The notes under the pieces are model-generated. The model had not been told where the DNA came from, did no database searches, and saw nothing but the letters and a program-made list of their open reading frames with translations. A program made the position numbers and the translations under genes. A stretch of 64,000 nt of DNA. It comes from G020348385 sp964410125. Its GTDB lineage: Bacteria; Acidobacteriota; Aminicenantia; Aminicenantales; Aminicenantaceae. Positions 1 through 9,660 of the stretch are shown here, piece after piece (position 1 is the stretch's first letter; every line of letters starts with the position of its first letter). Where the stretch lies: positions 1-64,000 of the forward strand of contig CAYPGQ010000014.1 in the NCBI GenBank assembly GCA_964410125.1, written 5' to 3'.

Positions 1-47
1 TTTGTATACAATAGGCTTTATTTTTGAATCGAGAGAGAGGAGGAGAT

Positions 48-3000
48 ATGTTAAAAAGGCGTGTTAATGTAGTTTTTAATCTAGTCTTGTTTTTATTCGC
101 TCTTGTTGTGTCATCCAATGCTCAAAGCGCCGATGAGATAGGCGATTTATACGAAAAGCTCCAGTGGCGATGTGTCGGCCCGGCCGTGATGGGTGGAAGA
201 ACTGTAGATATCGATGTCGTCGAGAAAAAGCCCTGGATAATTTATGCGGCCATAGGGCCGAGCGGAGTCTGGAAATCCGTGAACAATGGGATCTCCTGGA
301 ATCCGGTTTTCCACAAGGAAAATACGGTCTCTGTGGGCGATATCACTGTTTCACAGTCTCATCCCAACATTGTGTGGGTCGGTACAGGGGAGGCAACTTG
401 CAGAAACAGCGTCACTATCGGCGATGGGGTGTACAAATCCACAGACAACGGAAAGACATGGACCAATATGGGGCTTGCAGAAACCCGGCATATCAGCCGG
501 ATCGTTGTCAATCCCGGTGATCCCAATATCGCTTATGTGGCAACCATGGGGCATCTATGGGGACCAAACCAAGAACGCGGCATCTACAAAACTATAGACG
601 GCGGTAAAACGTGGCAAAAAATCCTGTATGTCGATGAAAATACGGGATTTGCCGACTTGGCAATGGATCATTCCGATAGTCTCACATTGTTTGCCGCTGC
701 CTATGAATACCGCCGGCTTCCGTATCATTACACAAGCGGCGGTCCGGGAAGCGGGTTGTATAAGACAACGGATGGGGGAGAAACCTGGAAAAAGCTTACC
801 AAAGATCTTCCTGAAGGAGTAATGGGCAGGATCGGGATCGATGTATCCCGCAGCAATCCCGACGTGGTTTATGCCCTTATAGAGCATGAGGATGCAGGGA
901 TATGGCGATCCGAAGATAAAGGAGATAGCTGGACCAGAACATGCGACAATGAAACTTACGAACGTGTCAATTTCAGGCCTTTTTACTACAGTCAGATCCG
1001 TATCGATCCCAGTGACGATAAGGTCGTGTATGTATTCTCCGGAGGAAGTTATGTTTCCAAGGACATGGGAAAAAAGTTCCGCGCCATCTCAGCCGGAACC
1101 CATCCCGACCATCATGCTTTGTGGATAGATCCTGACAATCCTCTTCATCTTATCGACGGGAATGATGGGGGAATCGACATCACCTATGATGGAGGTAAGA
1201 CTTGGCGGGGGATAGAACATATGGCTTTAGCCGAAGTCTATCAAATTGGGTTCGACATGAGATCTCCGTATTACGTTTACTGCGGACTTCAAGACAACGG
1301 TGTTTGGGGAGGCCCGAGTGCAAAATTTGACAGCCATGGGATCACCAACTCGGACTGGTTTCTGGTGGGGTACGGAGATGGATTTTATGCGCAGGTTGAT
1401 CCTAACGACCACAATGTGATCTACGCCAATTCCCAGATGAACGGCCTATACCGGTATGACATGAGGATTAAAAAAAGCCAAACAATCCGGCCAATAGCAC
1501 CAGTCGAGGATCCTCCTTACCGATTCAATTGGAATTCTCCGATCCATATTTCTCCTCACGACTCCAAAATCGTGTATACAGGGGGGAATTATCTGTTCAA
1601 AACAACCGATGGAGGGCACCGTTGGGATATCATCAGTCCCGACCTCTCCACAAACGATCCGGAAAAACAAAAGGATTCAGGGGGTCCGATCACTCAGGAT
1701 AACACGGGTGCGGAAATTCACTGCACGATCATAACCATTGCAGAATCTCCGGTGAAAAGCGGAGTGATCTGGTGCGGGACAGATGACGGCAATGTCCAGG
1801 TCACACAGGATGGGGGACAGACATGGACAAACGTGGTGAAAAACATAAAAGGTCTTCCTCCGAACACTTGGTGCTCCCGGATAGAAGTATCCCATTTTGA
1901 AAAGGGCACGGCCTTTGCCGCTTTTGACGGCCACCGTCACGACGATTACAGCACGTATCTTTACAAAACCGACGATTTTGGGAAGACGTGGACTTCACTC
2001 AAAGGGGATCTCCCTTTCGGGTGGATTCATGTGGTTCGGGAAGATTTGATCAATAAAAATCTTTTGTATGTTGGGACAGAATTTGGCCTGTATGCCTCGT
2101 TGAACAGAGGTAAGACTTGGTTTTCATTGCAGAATAACCTGCCGAATGTGGCGGTGAGGGATATTGCCGTTCACCCGAAAGAAAATGATCTGATCATCGG
2201 CACCCACGGACGGGGGATCTGGATCTTGGATAGTATAATACCGCTCCAGGAAATGAATCCAAAGGTTTTTGCAACGGATTATCATCTCTTTGGCATTCGC
2301 CCCACATCCATTTATCAGATTTCAAGTTCAGGGGAACCCTCGAGCAGACCGGTCTATTCTGGGAAAAATCCTGACTATGGGATGATCCTGACAGTTTACA
2401 TAAAGGATAAGCCAAAGGAGAAACCAAAGGTATTCATAAAAAATGCAGAAGGGGAAACGGTTCATGAATTCACATTGCCTACCAGAAAAGGGATCCTGAG
2501 GCAAGTGTGGAATCTTCAGATCGTTCCAAAGACAAAAGACGGAAAAGTAGTAAAACCTACTGGCGTGGGATTTATTGCTCTGCCCGTGGTTTTTCCGGGT
2601 AATTATTCAGTCGAGATGACTGCAGAAGGAAAAACGCTGGCACAAGCGGCAACGATTAATCCAGATCCACGTTTCTCTATTGGAAGAGAAGAATATCAAG
2701 CTATGGTTGATGCCCAAGTTGAAGTCATCGTCATTTCCAAAAAGTATAGTATGACTGTGACAGCAGCAAACAGGATTCGAACCGAGCTGCGCAAACTGAA
2801 TAAGACTATCCAGGATGAAAAAGATATCCATGATGTTGTCAAAACAGGAGTGAACGAATTCAGAGACAAATTCGAGGTTTTGGCAGATGATATAAAACCA
2901 AAAGGAATTGGATACAAAGTTCCCTCAAAAGTGGCTCTTCGCGGAGGATATTTATCCCAGCAGCTCATGTTCCTCGGGATGTGGGTAAGCAGTTATCCCG

Positions 3001-3170
3001 CAGCTCCCACCGAAGTGACTTTGGCTGCGACCAAGGAATCGAATGATGAGGTCGATACTCTTATCGGCCGGTTGAACGAATTTATCATTGTTGATATTCC
3101 AGCGCTGAATGAGATATTGGAGGGCAACGGCATAAAATCCATTAAAGCCCCCAAGGAGGTCAAGTTTTAG
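48..3170 (+). CDS. Secreted Asp-box (VPS10/sortilin-like) beta-propeller protein
   Basis: A 1040-residue exported protein. The N-terminus is a signal peptide (KRR, then a hydrophobic stretch, cleavage near SSNAQS). At least eight Asp-box/BNR motifs of the S/T-x-D-x-G-x-T-W type follow (STDNGKTW, TIDGGKTW, TTDGGETW, TYDGGKTW, TQDGGQTW), which is the signature of sialidase/VPS10-type propellers. The last 300 residues change to a beta-sandwich-like stretch and then a helical tail. Family members are often annotated as glycosyl hydrolases, but no catalytic residues can be assigned here. ATG at 48 is chosen over an in-frame TTG at 24 because GGAGGAG sits directly before it. A paralogue of the same length lies at 50845-53955. 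Likely periplasmic or outer-surface; substrate unknown. Confidence 0.85.
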   Translation: MLKRRVNVVFNLVLFLFALVVSSNAQSADEIGDLYEKLQWRCVGPAVMGGRTVDIDVVEKKPWIIYAAIGPSGVWKSVNNGISWNPVFHKENTVSVGDITVSQSHPNIVWVGTGEATCRNSVTIGDGVYKSTDNGKTWTNMGLAETRHISRIVVNPGDPNIAYVATMGHLWGPNQERGIYKTIDGGKTWQKILYVDENTGFADLAMDHSDSLTLFAAAYEYRRLPYHYTSGGPGSGLYKTTDGGETWKKLTKDLPEGVMGRIGIDVSRSNPDVVYALIEHEDAGIWRSEDKGDSWTRTCDNETYERVNFRPFYYSQIRIDPSDDKVVYVFSGGSYVSKDMGKKFRAISAGTHPDHHALWIDPDNPLHLIDGNDGGIDITYDGGKTWRGIEHMALAEVYQIGFDMRSPYYVYCGLQDNGVWGGPSAKFDSHGITNSDWFLVGYGDGFYAQVDPNDHNVIYANSQMNGLYRYDMRIKKSQTIRPIAPVEDPPYRFNWNSPIHISPHDSKIVYTGGNYLFKTTDGGHRWDIISPDLSTNDPEKQKDSGGPITQDNTGAEIHCTIITIAESPVKSGVIWCGTDDGNVQVTQDGGQTWTNVVKNIKGLPPNTWCSRIEVSHFEKGTAFAAFDGHRHDDYSTYLYKTDDFGKTWTSLKGDLPFGWIHVVREDLINKNLLYVGTEFGLYASLNRGKTWFSLQNNLPNVAVRDIAVHPKENDLIIGTHGRGIWILDSIIPLQEMNPKVFATDYHLFGIRPTSIYQISSSGEPSSRPVYSGKNPDYGMILTVYIKDKPKEKPKVFIKNAEGETVHEFTLPTRKGILRQVWNLQIVPKTKDGKVVKPTGVGFIALPVVFPGNYSVEMTAEGKTLAQAATINPDPRFSIGREEYQAMVDAQVEVIVISKKYSMTVTAANRIRTELRKLNKTIQDEKDIHDVVKTGVNEFRDKFEVLADDIKPKGIGYKVPSKVALRGGYLSQQLMFLGMWVSSYPAAPTEVTLAATKESNDEVDTLIGRLNEFIIVDIPALNEILEGNGIKSIKAPKEVKF

Positions 3171-3184
3171 CAGTCAGGTTAATT

Positions 3185-4198
3185 TTAATTTGCCAAGATA
3201 AACTTGAGGTGTTCCCAAGCGACATATAAAAACGGCCTTTCCGTGTTGGCACGGAGACTCGTGTAACAATATACACATGAATTGTTTTTGCAAAAGTCTT
3301 TGATAAATTCCTCTTTGGTTTTATAATCGGTTATGATCAGGCCGCAGGGGGATATGGTCCCGTTGGGATTCACGTTAAAAAATTTTTCACCCGTCCTGCA
3401 CCGGGGAATAAAATCCTGTTCAAAATATTTGATCATTTTCAAAAAAACATCTTTGGGCGTCCGGATATTTTTTTGTTTTTTCTGCATTTTTAACAGAACA
3501 TGGATGATTTCTTTGAACTCCTCTATGTCATCCTTGGACAACATAAAGCTTTTGTCGTGAGTTCTAAGGGTATTGTACGCGCTGAAATTAAGCCGGACAT
3601 TCCATTTATTGGAAAGCTCCGCCATTTGGGGCAGCGACCGGAAATTATCGCTCTGGATCACACAACATAGAGAGATGGATTTATCCTTTTGGGTATCCAA
3701 GGATTGGATGAGTTTTTCAATTTTCTTGAAAAGTCCAGGAACACCCCGGAACTCGTCGTGTCGATCGTCCGGGTAGTCCAAAGAAATCGAAAATTCATCC
3801 ACACCTGCTTCTAGTAAACTTTGGTATCTATCCCGTGTCAATAATGTTGCATTGGTAGTAACAACGATAAACGGTGCCCTATTTGGAATCCTCCATGCCT
3901 GGATGATCTGTTCAAGATCTTTTCGCAGCAGAGGCTCTCCACCTGAGGCTTGAGCGACTACTGGACTGAGCTCTTTGCAGATTTCACCGAGTTTTTCGGG
4001 AGAAGCCTGTTCTTCTTCCACATAGCCATGGAGATGGCAGTGTTTGCACTTGGCATTGCAAGAATGTGTGATTTCGAAGGAAATGCAAAAGGGTCTTTTT
4101 GTGAGCTGATTTCTTAGACCGCGTTTGGCTAGCGATAATGTGCGCTGTAGAGAATCCATAGGATAAAATATTATTAAAAAATCTAAGGACTTTTTCAA
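3185..4198 (-). CDS. Radical SAM protein with C-terminal Cys cluster
   Basis: About 337 residues. The motif CNAKCKHC (C47, C51, C54) is the CxxxCxxC site that binds the radical-SAM 4Fe-4S cluster. It is followed by ASGGEPLLR (the SAM-binding GGE motif) and a TIM-barrel-like sequence (VTTNATLL, FSISLDYP). The C-terminal third has further Cys residues (CRTG, SPCGL, CKNNSCVYC), suggesting a SPASM/twitch-like auxiliary cluster as in peptide-modifying or cofactor-maturation enzymes. No precursor peptide gene was recognised next to it, so the substrate is open. The start is uncertain: the longest frame begins with TTG at 4198, and an ATG 13 codons in (4159) has no clear ribosome binding site. The gene converges on the preceding Asp-box gene, 14 bp from its stop. 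Confidence 0.8.
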   Translation of the reverse strand: MKKSLDFLIIFYPMDSLQRTLSLAKRGLRNQLTKRPFCISFEITHSCNAKCKHCHLHGYVEEEQASPEKLGEICKELSPVVAQASGGEPLLRKDLEQIIQAWRIPNRAPFIVVTTNATLLTRDRYQSLLEAGVDEFSISLDYPDDRHDEFRGVPGLFKKIEKLIQSLDTQKDKSISLCCVIQSDNFRSLPQMAELSNKWNVRLNFSAYNTLRTHDKSFMLSKDDIEEFKEIIHVLLKMQKKQKNIRTPKDVFLKMIKYFEQDFIPRCRTGEKFFNVNPNGTISPCGLIITDYKTKEEFIKDFCKNNSCVYCYTSLRANTERPFLYVAWEHLKFILAN

Positions 4199-4216
4199 GG
4201 GAAAGCCTACTAGCTT

Positions 4217-4374
4217 GGATAATTCATAAATTATCCTGGTTACCCTGAATTATTCATGTGCAAGCATGAAATCAAGGGACACGTTACCGATTTCAGAAAA
4301 TCGGTACATGTCCCTGATTTCAAATCACATAGATTTGATACCCTGTTGAAACAAATCATGTTCATGAATAATCC
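4217..4374. repeat. Nested palindromic REP/MITE-like element
   Basis: The 257-bp gap between divergent genes holds stacked inverted repeats. At 4217-4236 GGATAATT and AATTATCC form an 8-bp stem around CATA. An outer arm CCTGAATTATTCATG (4244-4258) pairs imperfectly with CATGAATAATCCAGG near 4361-4375. Inside it, 4268-4321 is a long hairpin with arms GGGACACGTTACCGATTT and AAATCGGTACATGTCCC. The inner hairpin recurs in opposite orientation at 60777-60829 with only a few changes. Dispersed palindromes of this kind are typical of REP elements mobilised by IS200-like Y1 transposases, but no transposase is visible in the window. Confidence 0.7.
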
Positions 4375-4455
4375 AGGCTGGACAAATAATCCAGTAAGTT
4401 TGACTTTAAAAATCTTATTGCATAGAATCTTTTTACTTTAATATTGGAGGGTATC

Positions 4456-4878
4456 ATGAGCGAAGCACAAACTCCTCAAATCGTAGCCAGTAATGCTTCT
4501 CGCCAGGTCTCAGGTCCAGCAACAGGATTGTTGGTCACCGGAATTATCGGGGCTTTCTTTGCAGGTTTAGGTTTGATCGCAAGCATTGTTGGCATGGGTA
4601 TAGCTCCGTTCATCAGAGAAGAAATCCCTGAGCGCTATGTGGAATTCTGGGAAGGATCCATTGGAGTAGGCAGCTCCATCATCGAAATAGCTGTGGCGGC
4701 GTTTATCATCTTTGCCGCTCTCAAGATGAAAGAGTTGAGACAATGGGAACTGAGCCTTGCCGCGAGCATTGTCGCGATGATCCCTTGCATTAGTCCCTGT
4801 TGTATTCTTGGACTTCCGATCGGAATATGGGCCCTTGTTGTCCTGTTGAGGCCCGAAGTTAAAGAGGCCTTTCACTAG
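4456..4878 (+). CDS. Small integral membrane protein, unknown function
   Basis: 140 residues with three strongly hydrophobic segments (about 22-47, 66-85 and 93-128), short polar ends and the C-terminal phrase PIGIWALVVLLRPEVKEAFH. This pattern is common in uncharacterised four-helix-like bacterial inner-membrane proteins. Cys-Cys in the last membrane segment (PCCILG) is notable. ATG at 4456 is preferred because GGAGG lies 7 bp upstream; an earlier frame start at 4444 overlaps that site. It precedes the DUF2752 gene by 33 bp and may be cotranscribed with it. No function is assigned. Confidence 0.7.
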   Translation: MSEAQTPQIVASNASRQVSGPATGLLVTGIIGAFFAGLGLIASIVGMGIAPFIREEIPERYVEFWEGSIGVGSSIIEIAVAAFIIFAALKMKELRQWELSLAASIVAMIPCISPCCILGLPIGIWALVVLLRPEVKEAFH

Positions 4879-4911
4879 GTCGCATCTACTTTTTTCTGAT
4901 ATTCTTTTTTT

Positions 4912-5334
4912 ATGAAACGCAATTTTCTCCCCAATCTGGTGATTTTTATCATCTGTTTTAGCATTTTATCGGGGGGGCTCATTCTAACGCCACCAAAAAA
5001 TGGGAGTCCTTGTGTTCAAATCGGCAGTATCCCGCTTCCAGGCATATGTATGTTCCGGAGTGTGACCCGCATTCCTTGTCCAGGCTGTGGTTTACTCCGG
5101 TCTATGGTGTCTGCCATGCATGGGGATGTGGCCAAAAGCCTGGAGTATCATAGATTGGGATTGGTCACACTTTTTTATATTGCTTTACAGTTCCTATTCC
5201 GCCTGGCAGTACTGCTTTTTCCGATACTGGGAATCCGTTTTTTACGGTTTGATTCTTTTTTGAACAGAGGTATCATATTGTTAGCGGTTTTATTTGGAGT
5301 TAACTGGATACTCACCCTGATCCAACTGCTCTGA
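4912..5334 (+). CDS. DUF2752 family membrane protein
   Basis: 140 residues. The hallmark is IPCPGCGLLRSM (CPGCG at 56-60) followed by HGDVAKSLEYHRLG, which matches the DUF2752 signature (a CxxCG pair at a membrane boundary, then an HGD motif). Three hydrophobic segments are visible: residues 8-28, 83-104 and 115-137. The biochemical role of the family is unknown. It lies just downstream of another small membrane protein and may be cotranscribed with it. Confidence 0.85.
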   Translation: MKRNFLPNLVIFIICFSILSGGLILTPPKNGSPCVQIGSIPLPGICMFRSVTRIPCPGCGLLRSMVSAMHGDVAKSLEYHRLGLVTLFYIALQFLFRLAVLLFPILGIRFLRFDSFLNRGIILLAVLFGVNWILTLIQLL

Positions 5335-5393
5335 ATTATTTACCCGATCTAGGCTTCACAAGCCACGCAGAACTTATCGGCTTTTGAATAGTC

Positions 5394-5409
5394 CAGGTTA
5401 ATTAACCTG
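5394..5409. repeat. 16-bp perfect palindrome
   Basis: CAGGTTAATTAACCTG is its own reverse complement and is followed by AATTATTCGGGT. Related AACCTGA-TTATTCA strings occur at 4244 and 60721, so it appears to be an isolated end of the same palindromic repeat family. Confidence 0.6.
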
Positions 5410-5468
5410 AATTATTCGGGTCAATTGCAGGATTTTATTTTTTGTTTGATGTATAATTTTGCTTGCAA

Positions 5469-5954
5469 ATGATCCTTATAAGAAATTTCGGGAGGAGGAC
5501 ACTTAAAGGTTTGTTTGTATTGACTTTGTTTTTTCTTTTTTATCCTTTCGAAGCAAACGCAAAAACAGTACCTCACCACCAAAAACTTCTAAAAGATATA
5601 CACGACGAAGTATTGCAATTTGGAATAAATAAAGATCCTGATCTGATCAAAAGAGAGTTCTGGATGGATCTGGACGGACGGGAAGACAATAAGGAAGAAC
5701 ACATTGTCGTTATGAGGTACAATGATGGATTGAACTTGAAAATGACCGTTCAAGTCACTTATTTTTCCAAAGATAAGGGCAAAAGATTTGTCCGTTTTGC
5801 CAAAGATACAAAGCTGGTCCAATGCAGTATAAAAGAACATGATTTGGAAATTAACCGTAGCGACTACAGCGACAAAGAAATGGAAAAACTTTTCGCCAAT
5901 ATTCTGACTGGCATTCGCAATAAAAAAGAATTACTCAAGCTCATAAAACATTAA
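5469..5954 (+). CDS. Small secreted protein, unknown function
   Basis: 161 residues beginning with a signal peptide (basic RRTLKG, hydrophobic LFVLTLFFLFYPF, Ala-x-Ala-like EANAK). The mature part is lysine-rich and mixed alpha/beta; DLDGREDNKEEHIVV may be a metal-binding loop, but that is only an impression. ATG at 5469 was chosen over TTG at 5463; no strong ribosome binding site is present for either. No family recognised. It stands alone, with palindromic sequence before it and the C69 peptidase 92 bp after it. Confidence 0.6.
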   Translation: MILIRNFGRRTLKGLFVLTLFFLFYPFEANAKTVPHHQKLLKDIHDEVLQFGINKDPDLIKREFWMDLDGREDNKEEHIVVMRYNDGLNLKMTVQVTYFSKDKGKRFVRFAKDTKLVQCSIKEHDLEINRSDYSDKEMEKLFANILTGIRNKKELLKLIKH

Positions 5955-6045
5955 ATATAAAAGATTTAAACGGAAATCAGACCAATCTATTTTAGTTAAG
6001 TATAGTTTCTATCCAAGACAAAATTCTGTCTTAAAGGAGTGAAAG

Positions 6046-7734
6046 ATGAAATATACCAAATATTTGATTGCTGCAGGATTAGGAGCCCTTCTCCTTGCGG
6101 GCCTTGATGTTTTCAAGTATGCCGAAAGTGGCCCTATCGATCAGGATTTGATTTATAACAAAGATACCTGCACAGATATTATCGTAGGGAAAGATGCCTC
6201 TGTGGATGGATCTGTGATCACTTCTCATACCGGGTGTTGTTCGGAGTGCCGTGTTCATGTGGTTCCTGCGCAGACCTTTAAACAAGGAACCGCGGCACCG
6301 GTTTATTATGGGCTTCAGGATGTTAAGAAACCATTACACGAGTACGGGAAAGTTATCGGCTCCATTCCTCAAGTGGCCAGAACATACAAATATTTTCACA
6401 CCGGTTATCCCCACATCAATGAGCATCAACTGGCCATAGGCGAAAGTACATTGAGTCAGAGGTCAGAGTTGCAGGTTGACATCGACTCAGGTAAACAGAT
6501 TATGACGATTGAGCAGGCTACGCTTTTTGCGCTTCAAAGGTGTAAAAAAGCAAGGGGAGCCATCACATTGATCACATCGCTTATCGAAAAGTATGGATTT
6601 TTGCCTTCCTGCGGTCCTGAATCGGAAGCTCTATGCATTGCAGATACCGAAGAAGCATGGGTTTTGGAGGTTTTTTCTGTCGGAAAGGATTGGGAGCCTG
6701 GAAGCGGCGAGCTGGGAGCAATCTGGGCTGCTCAAAGAGTCCCTGATGACCATGTGACTGTTGTGCCGAACTGGAGTATCATCAAGGAAATCGATCTTGC
6801 CCAACCGGATTATTTCATGGCTTCGAAGAATTATAAAGAGGTTGCCATAAAATACGGCTGGTACGATCCCAAAGATAAAAAGCCGTTTATTTGGCAGGAA
6901 GCCTATTCTCCTACACCCAGAGAGTGGGCCACTAGCCGCTTTTGGCTTTTCTTCAGCACGTTTGCCCCTCAGCACAAATGGCCCGATAAGAGACTTAACA
7001 CGCCTTTTAAGAGTTATGATGCTTATCACCAGTACTTAGAGCCTCTCTCGACCTATCCTTTCTCTGTGAAGCCTGAGAAGAAGTTATCAGTGAAAGATGT
7101 GATCGAATTCCAAAGGTCTGTTTATGAAGGAACGATTTACGATATGACTGCGGACTCGGATTGGATGGTGCCTGATGGAAAAGGAGGCATGAAAAAAAGT
7201 CCGCTAACCACGCCATTTCCCACGCGGGATACACGGGAGCTTTTAGATATCACCTGGCGCCGGATGGTCTCAAGGGGTGGATATGGGATGGTGGCTCAAC
7301 TGCGCGGCTGGCTTCCTCCAGAAATCGGCGGCATCTACTGGTTTTATCTGGATAATCAGCATGTCAGCACCTATGTGCCCATCTATACGGGAGTCCAAGA
7401 AATTTCGCCATTGTATAAAACGTATGATCCAGATCGATTCAGCGAGGATTCGGCAAGATGGGCTATCGATTTTGTGGATAATCTTTTATATCTGAGGTGG
7501 CAACATGCCATCAAGGATCTTCGAGCCGTAAGAGATCCGTTGGAAGGAGAATTTTTCGCCAAGACCGGGTCTATCGATCAGGAAGCACTCAAGCTATTCA
7601 AGAAGAATCCGGAATTGGCCAAGAAGTATTTGACCGATTACACGCGATCCAGTATGGAAAGGACTGTTAAAATGTACAAAGAGCTGAGGAATTTGCTGAT
7701 TACGAAATACACAAATAATAAACTTGGCCTTTAG
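6046..7734 (+). CDS. Peptidase family C69 (U34) dipeptidase
   Basis: 562 residues. After an N-terminal hydrophobic segment (about residues 5-20) comes DTCTDIIVGKDASVDGSVITSHTGCC. Cys42 fits the N-terminal nucleophile exposed by self-processing in C69 dipeptidases of the Ntn-hydrolase fold, and DGS-x-I-x-SHT matches the conserved region after it. GPESEALCIADTEEAWVLEV is the typical second conserved block, and the length agrees with family members. It probably cleaves dipeptides in the periplasm. AAAGGAG lies 8 bp upstream of the ATG. A small membrane protein gene follows after 13 bp and is likely in the same transcript. Confidence 0.88.
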   Translation: MKYTKYLIAAGLGALLLAGLDVFKYAESGPIDQDLIYNKDTCTDIIVGKDASVDGSVITSHTGCCSECRVHVVPAQTFKQGTAAPVYYGLQDVKKPLHEYGKVIGSIPQVARTYKYFHTGYPHINEHQLAIGESTLSQRSELQVDIDSGKQIMTIEQATLFALQRCKKARGAITLITSLIEKYGFLPSCGPESEALCIADTEEAWVLEVFSVGKDWEPGSGELGAIWAAQRVPDDHVTVVPNWSIIKEIDLAQPDYFMASKNYKEVAIKYGWYDPKDKKPFIWQEAYSPTPREWATSRFWLFFSTFAPQHKWPDKRLNTPFKSYDAYHQYLEPLSTYPFSVKPEKKLSVKDVIEFQRSVYEGTIYDMTADSDWMVPDGKGGMKKSPLTTPFPTRDTRELLDITWRRMVSRGGYGMVAQLRGWLPPEIGGIYWFYLDNQHVSTYVPIYTGVQEISPLYKTYDPDRFSEDSARWAIDFVDNLLYLRWQHAIKDLRAVRDPLEGEFFAKTGSIDQEALKLFKKNPELAKKYLTDYTRSSMERTVKMYKELRNLLITKYTNNKLGL

Positions 7735-7747
7735 AAAGGAGGGGAAG

Positions 7748-8104
7748 ATGGAAAAACATGTCACGTTCGTAGCGGTGATAAACATTGCTTTTGGCTTTTT
7801 AGGTATTTTTATCGGCCTCGTTCTTTTTATTGTCCTTGTCGGTGCAGGAATTATCTCACATGATCCTCAGGCCCTGACGATAACCACGATTGTTGGTGTA
7901 GCCATAGCCTGTTTCTTAATCCTGACATCTATCCCGGAAATCATCGGGGGATTCGGACTGCTCAAGCGAAGGCCTTGGGCCAGAGTTCTCATTCTTGTCA
8001 TCGCTGTTATGGATCTTATGTTTATACCCATCGGTACGCTTATCGGGGTTTACGAACTGTGGGTTCTGCTCCAGGATGATACAGCCAAACTTTTTAAAAC
8101 TTAA
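7748..8104 (+). CDS. Small four-helix membrane protein
   Basis: 118 residues, mostly hydrophobic, with membrane segments near 8-32, 43-62, 74-92 and 95-108 and a polar tail DDTAKLFKT. The ATG is preceded by AAAGGAGGGG; the longer frame from 7724 overlaps the C69 stop and is not preferred. Function unknown. A decayed second copy of its 3' end is found near 10390-10470, so the gene once had a paralogue next to the M1 peptidase gene. Confidence 0.7.
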   Translation: MEKHVTFVAVINIAFGFLGIFIGLVLFIVLVGAGIISHDPQALTITTIVGVAIACFLILTSIPEIIGGFGLLKRRPWARVLILVIAVMDLMFIPIGTLIGVYELWVLLQDDTAKLFKT

Positions 8105-8255
8105 CTGCCAAAAAGCGAGAAAAATTCCATCGCATGTTGGAGTCATACCAGATGGCTAGGACCACGGACATCTGCATGAAGGTAGAAGGGCAATTGAGAT
8201 GTTGCTGAACTGGATGATAAATGTTCCGGTTTTACAATGGTTACCGTGATCTGGT

Positions 8256-9620
8256 TTACTTATCTTCTTTTTTTGGCTTGTACTCGTACCATTTTTTTAT
8301 GGCATCTACGGATGCATTGATCACTGGATAAGCAAGGGGAGAAGGCGATAACATGGGATGAGTTCCGATTTGAAGATTATCGATATCCATATCCGTCATC
8401 TTATTGAGGATCATTACTGAAAACATGTTGACGAGTTCTCCAACCGAGTCCCCTCCATACAGTTGTGCTCCTAAAAGGGTGTGTGAATAGCGTGAGAAGA
8501 CGAGTTTGATGTGTAGCTTGGAAGCACCTGGTAATTTTCCAGGATGTCGGTCGATCGTTGTGGCTTGCCCCACTGTGTAGTCCATATTCATTTCTTTAGC
8601 TTTTTGTTCGGTCAACCCGCTTGCCCCGAATGCAGTTTGGCCGATTTTAGTGGAAAATGATCCCAGCACACCGAGGAATTTTCGCATCACTTTGATCTCA
8701 AATAGATTGGAGCCGACAAGGCGCCCTTCTGCCATAGCTGTTGAAGCCAACATGATATTGGAAAATTCACCAGAAAAAAAGTCATATTTTGCAGCGCAGT
8801 CGCCAATTGCAAAAATATCTTTATCAAATGTGCGTAAATAATCATTAACCCATATGCCATGATTGGGATGGACGGCCAGTCCGAATTTACTGGCCATTGA
8901 TAGTACAGGTTTGGCTCCGATGGAAACAATGGCCATATCGGCGGGAATCTCATCTCCATTATCCAACCGTGTTCCCGAGATAGTGTCATTGCCAAGTATG
9001 GATTCAACTCTGCGTCCGACTAGAATAGTTGCTCCCGCATCCTCAAGAATTTGCTGCGCTCGAGCACCGAATTCCTGGTCCATAGTCGCAGGAAAGATGC
9101 CATTCATCATTTCCACAAGTGTGACTTTTTTCCCGGCTTTTAAAAACTCATCCGCCATTTCGACGCCGATGTAGCCGCCTCCAATGATAACGATGTTTTC
9201 AGAATTCCGAGAATAGGTTTTCATGTCAACTAAGTATTCCCGGTCTTTTTTCACAAGAAAAATACCTTTTTTTTCTATGCCGAAAATAGGAGGTTTGACC
9301 GGAGTAGCACCAACTGCCAGGACCAATTTATCATAAGCTATCTCTTCGCCGCTTTTAAGCTTAAGTGTTTTGCCTTCTTTATCTATAACTTCGTCGATAA
9401 TCAGGTCGGCTTCTGCTTGATCGATCAATTTATCGGGGAGGATATCATCATCGACTGTATCTAGAGAGTGCATAGTATAGGGTATACCACAAGGAATGAG
9501 CGATATCTGTTCTTTTCGTATAAGCGCAATGCTTTTATACGGATAGAAATTGTGTGCAGAAATAGCACAGGTAACACCTGCGGGCCCTCCTCCGATTATT
9601 ACGACATCATATTTTTTCAT
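8256..9620 (-). CDS. FAD/NAD(P)-dependent oxidoreductase, CoA-disulfide reductase / NADH oxidase type
   Basis: 454 residues. FAD-binding GGGPAG lies at residues 10-15, the single redox cysteine at C44 (IPCGIPY), a second Rossmann motif GGGYIGVEMADEF for NAD(P)H near 147-160, and FAIGDCA for FAD near 270. The C-terminal dimerisation domain begins around 330. A lone active-site Cys in this position places it with NADH oxidase, CoA-disulfide reductase and NADH-dependent persulfide reductase; the exact substrate cannot be told. The ATG has AAAGGAG 6 bp upstream. A GG-N10-GC element at 9661-9676 lies just upstream and suggests sigma54 control. Confidence 0.88.
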   Translation of the reverse strand: MKKYDVVIIGGGPAGVTCAISAHNFYPYKSIALIRKEQISLIPCGIPYTMHSLDTVDDDILPDKLIDQAEADLIIDEVIDKEGKTLKLKSGEEIAYDKLVLAVGATPVKPPIFGIEKKGIFLVKKDREYLVDMKTYSRNSENIVIIGGGYIGVEMADEFLKAGKKVTLVEMMNGIFPATMDQEFGARAQQILEDAGATILVGRRVESILGNDTISGTRLDNGDEIPADMAIVSIGAKPVLSMASKFGLAVHPNHGIWVNDYLRTFDKDIFAIGDCAAKYDFFSGEFSNIMLASTAMAEGRLVGSNLFEIKVMRKFLGVLGSFSTKIGQTAFGASGLTEQKAKEMNMDYTVGQATTIDRHPGKLPGASKLHIKLVFSRYSHTLLGAQLYGGDSVGELVNMFSVMILNKMTDMDIDNLQIGTHPMLSPSPLAYPVINASVDAIKKWYEYKPKKEDK

Positions 9621-9660
9621 AAAAATCTCCTTTATTTAATGTACATTCCCTATTTTAATC

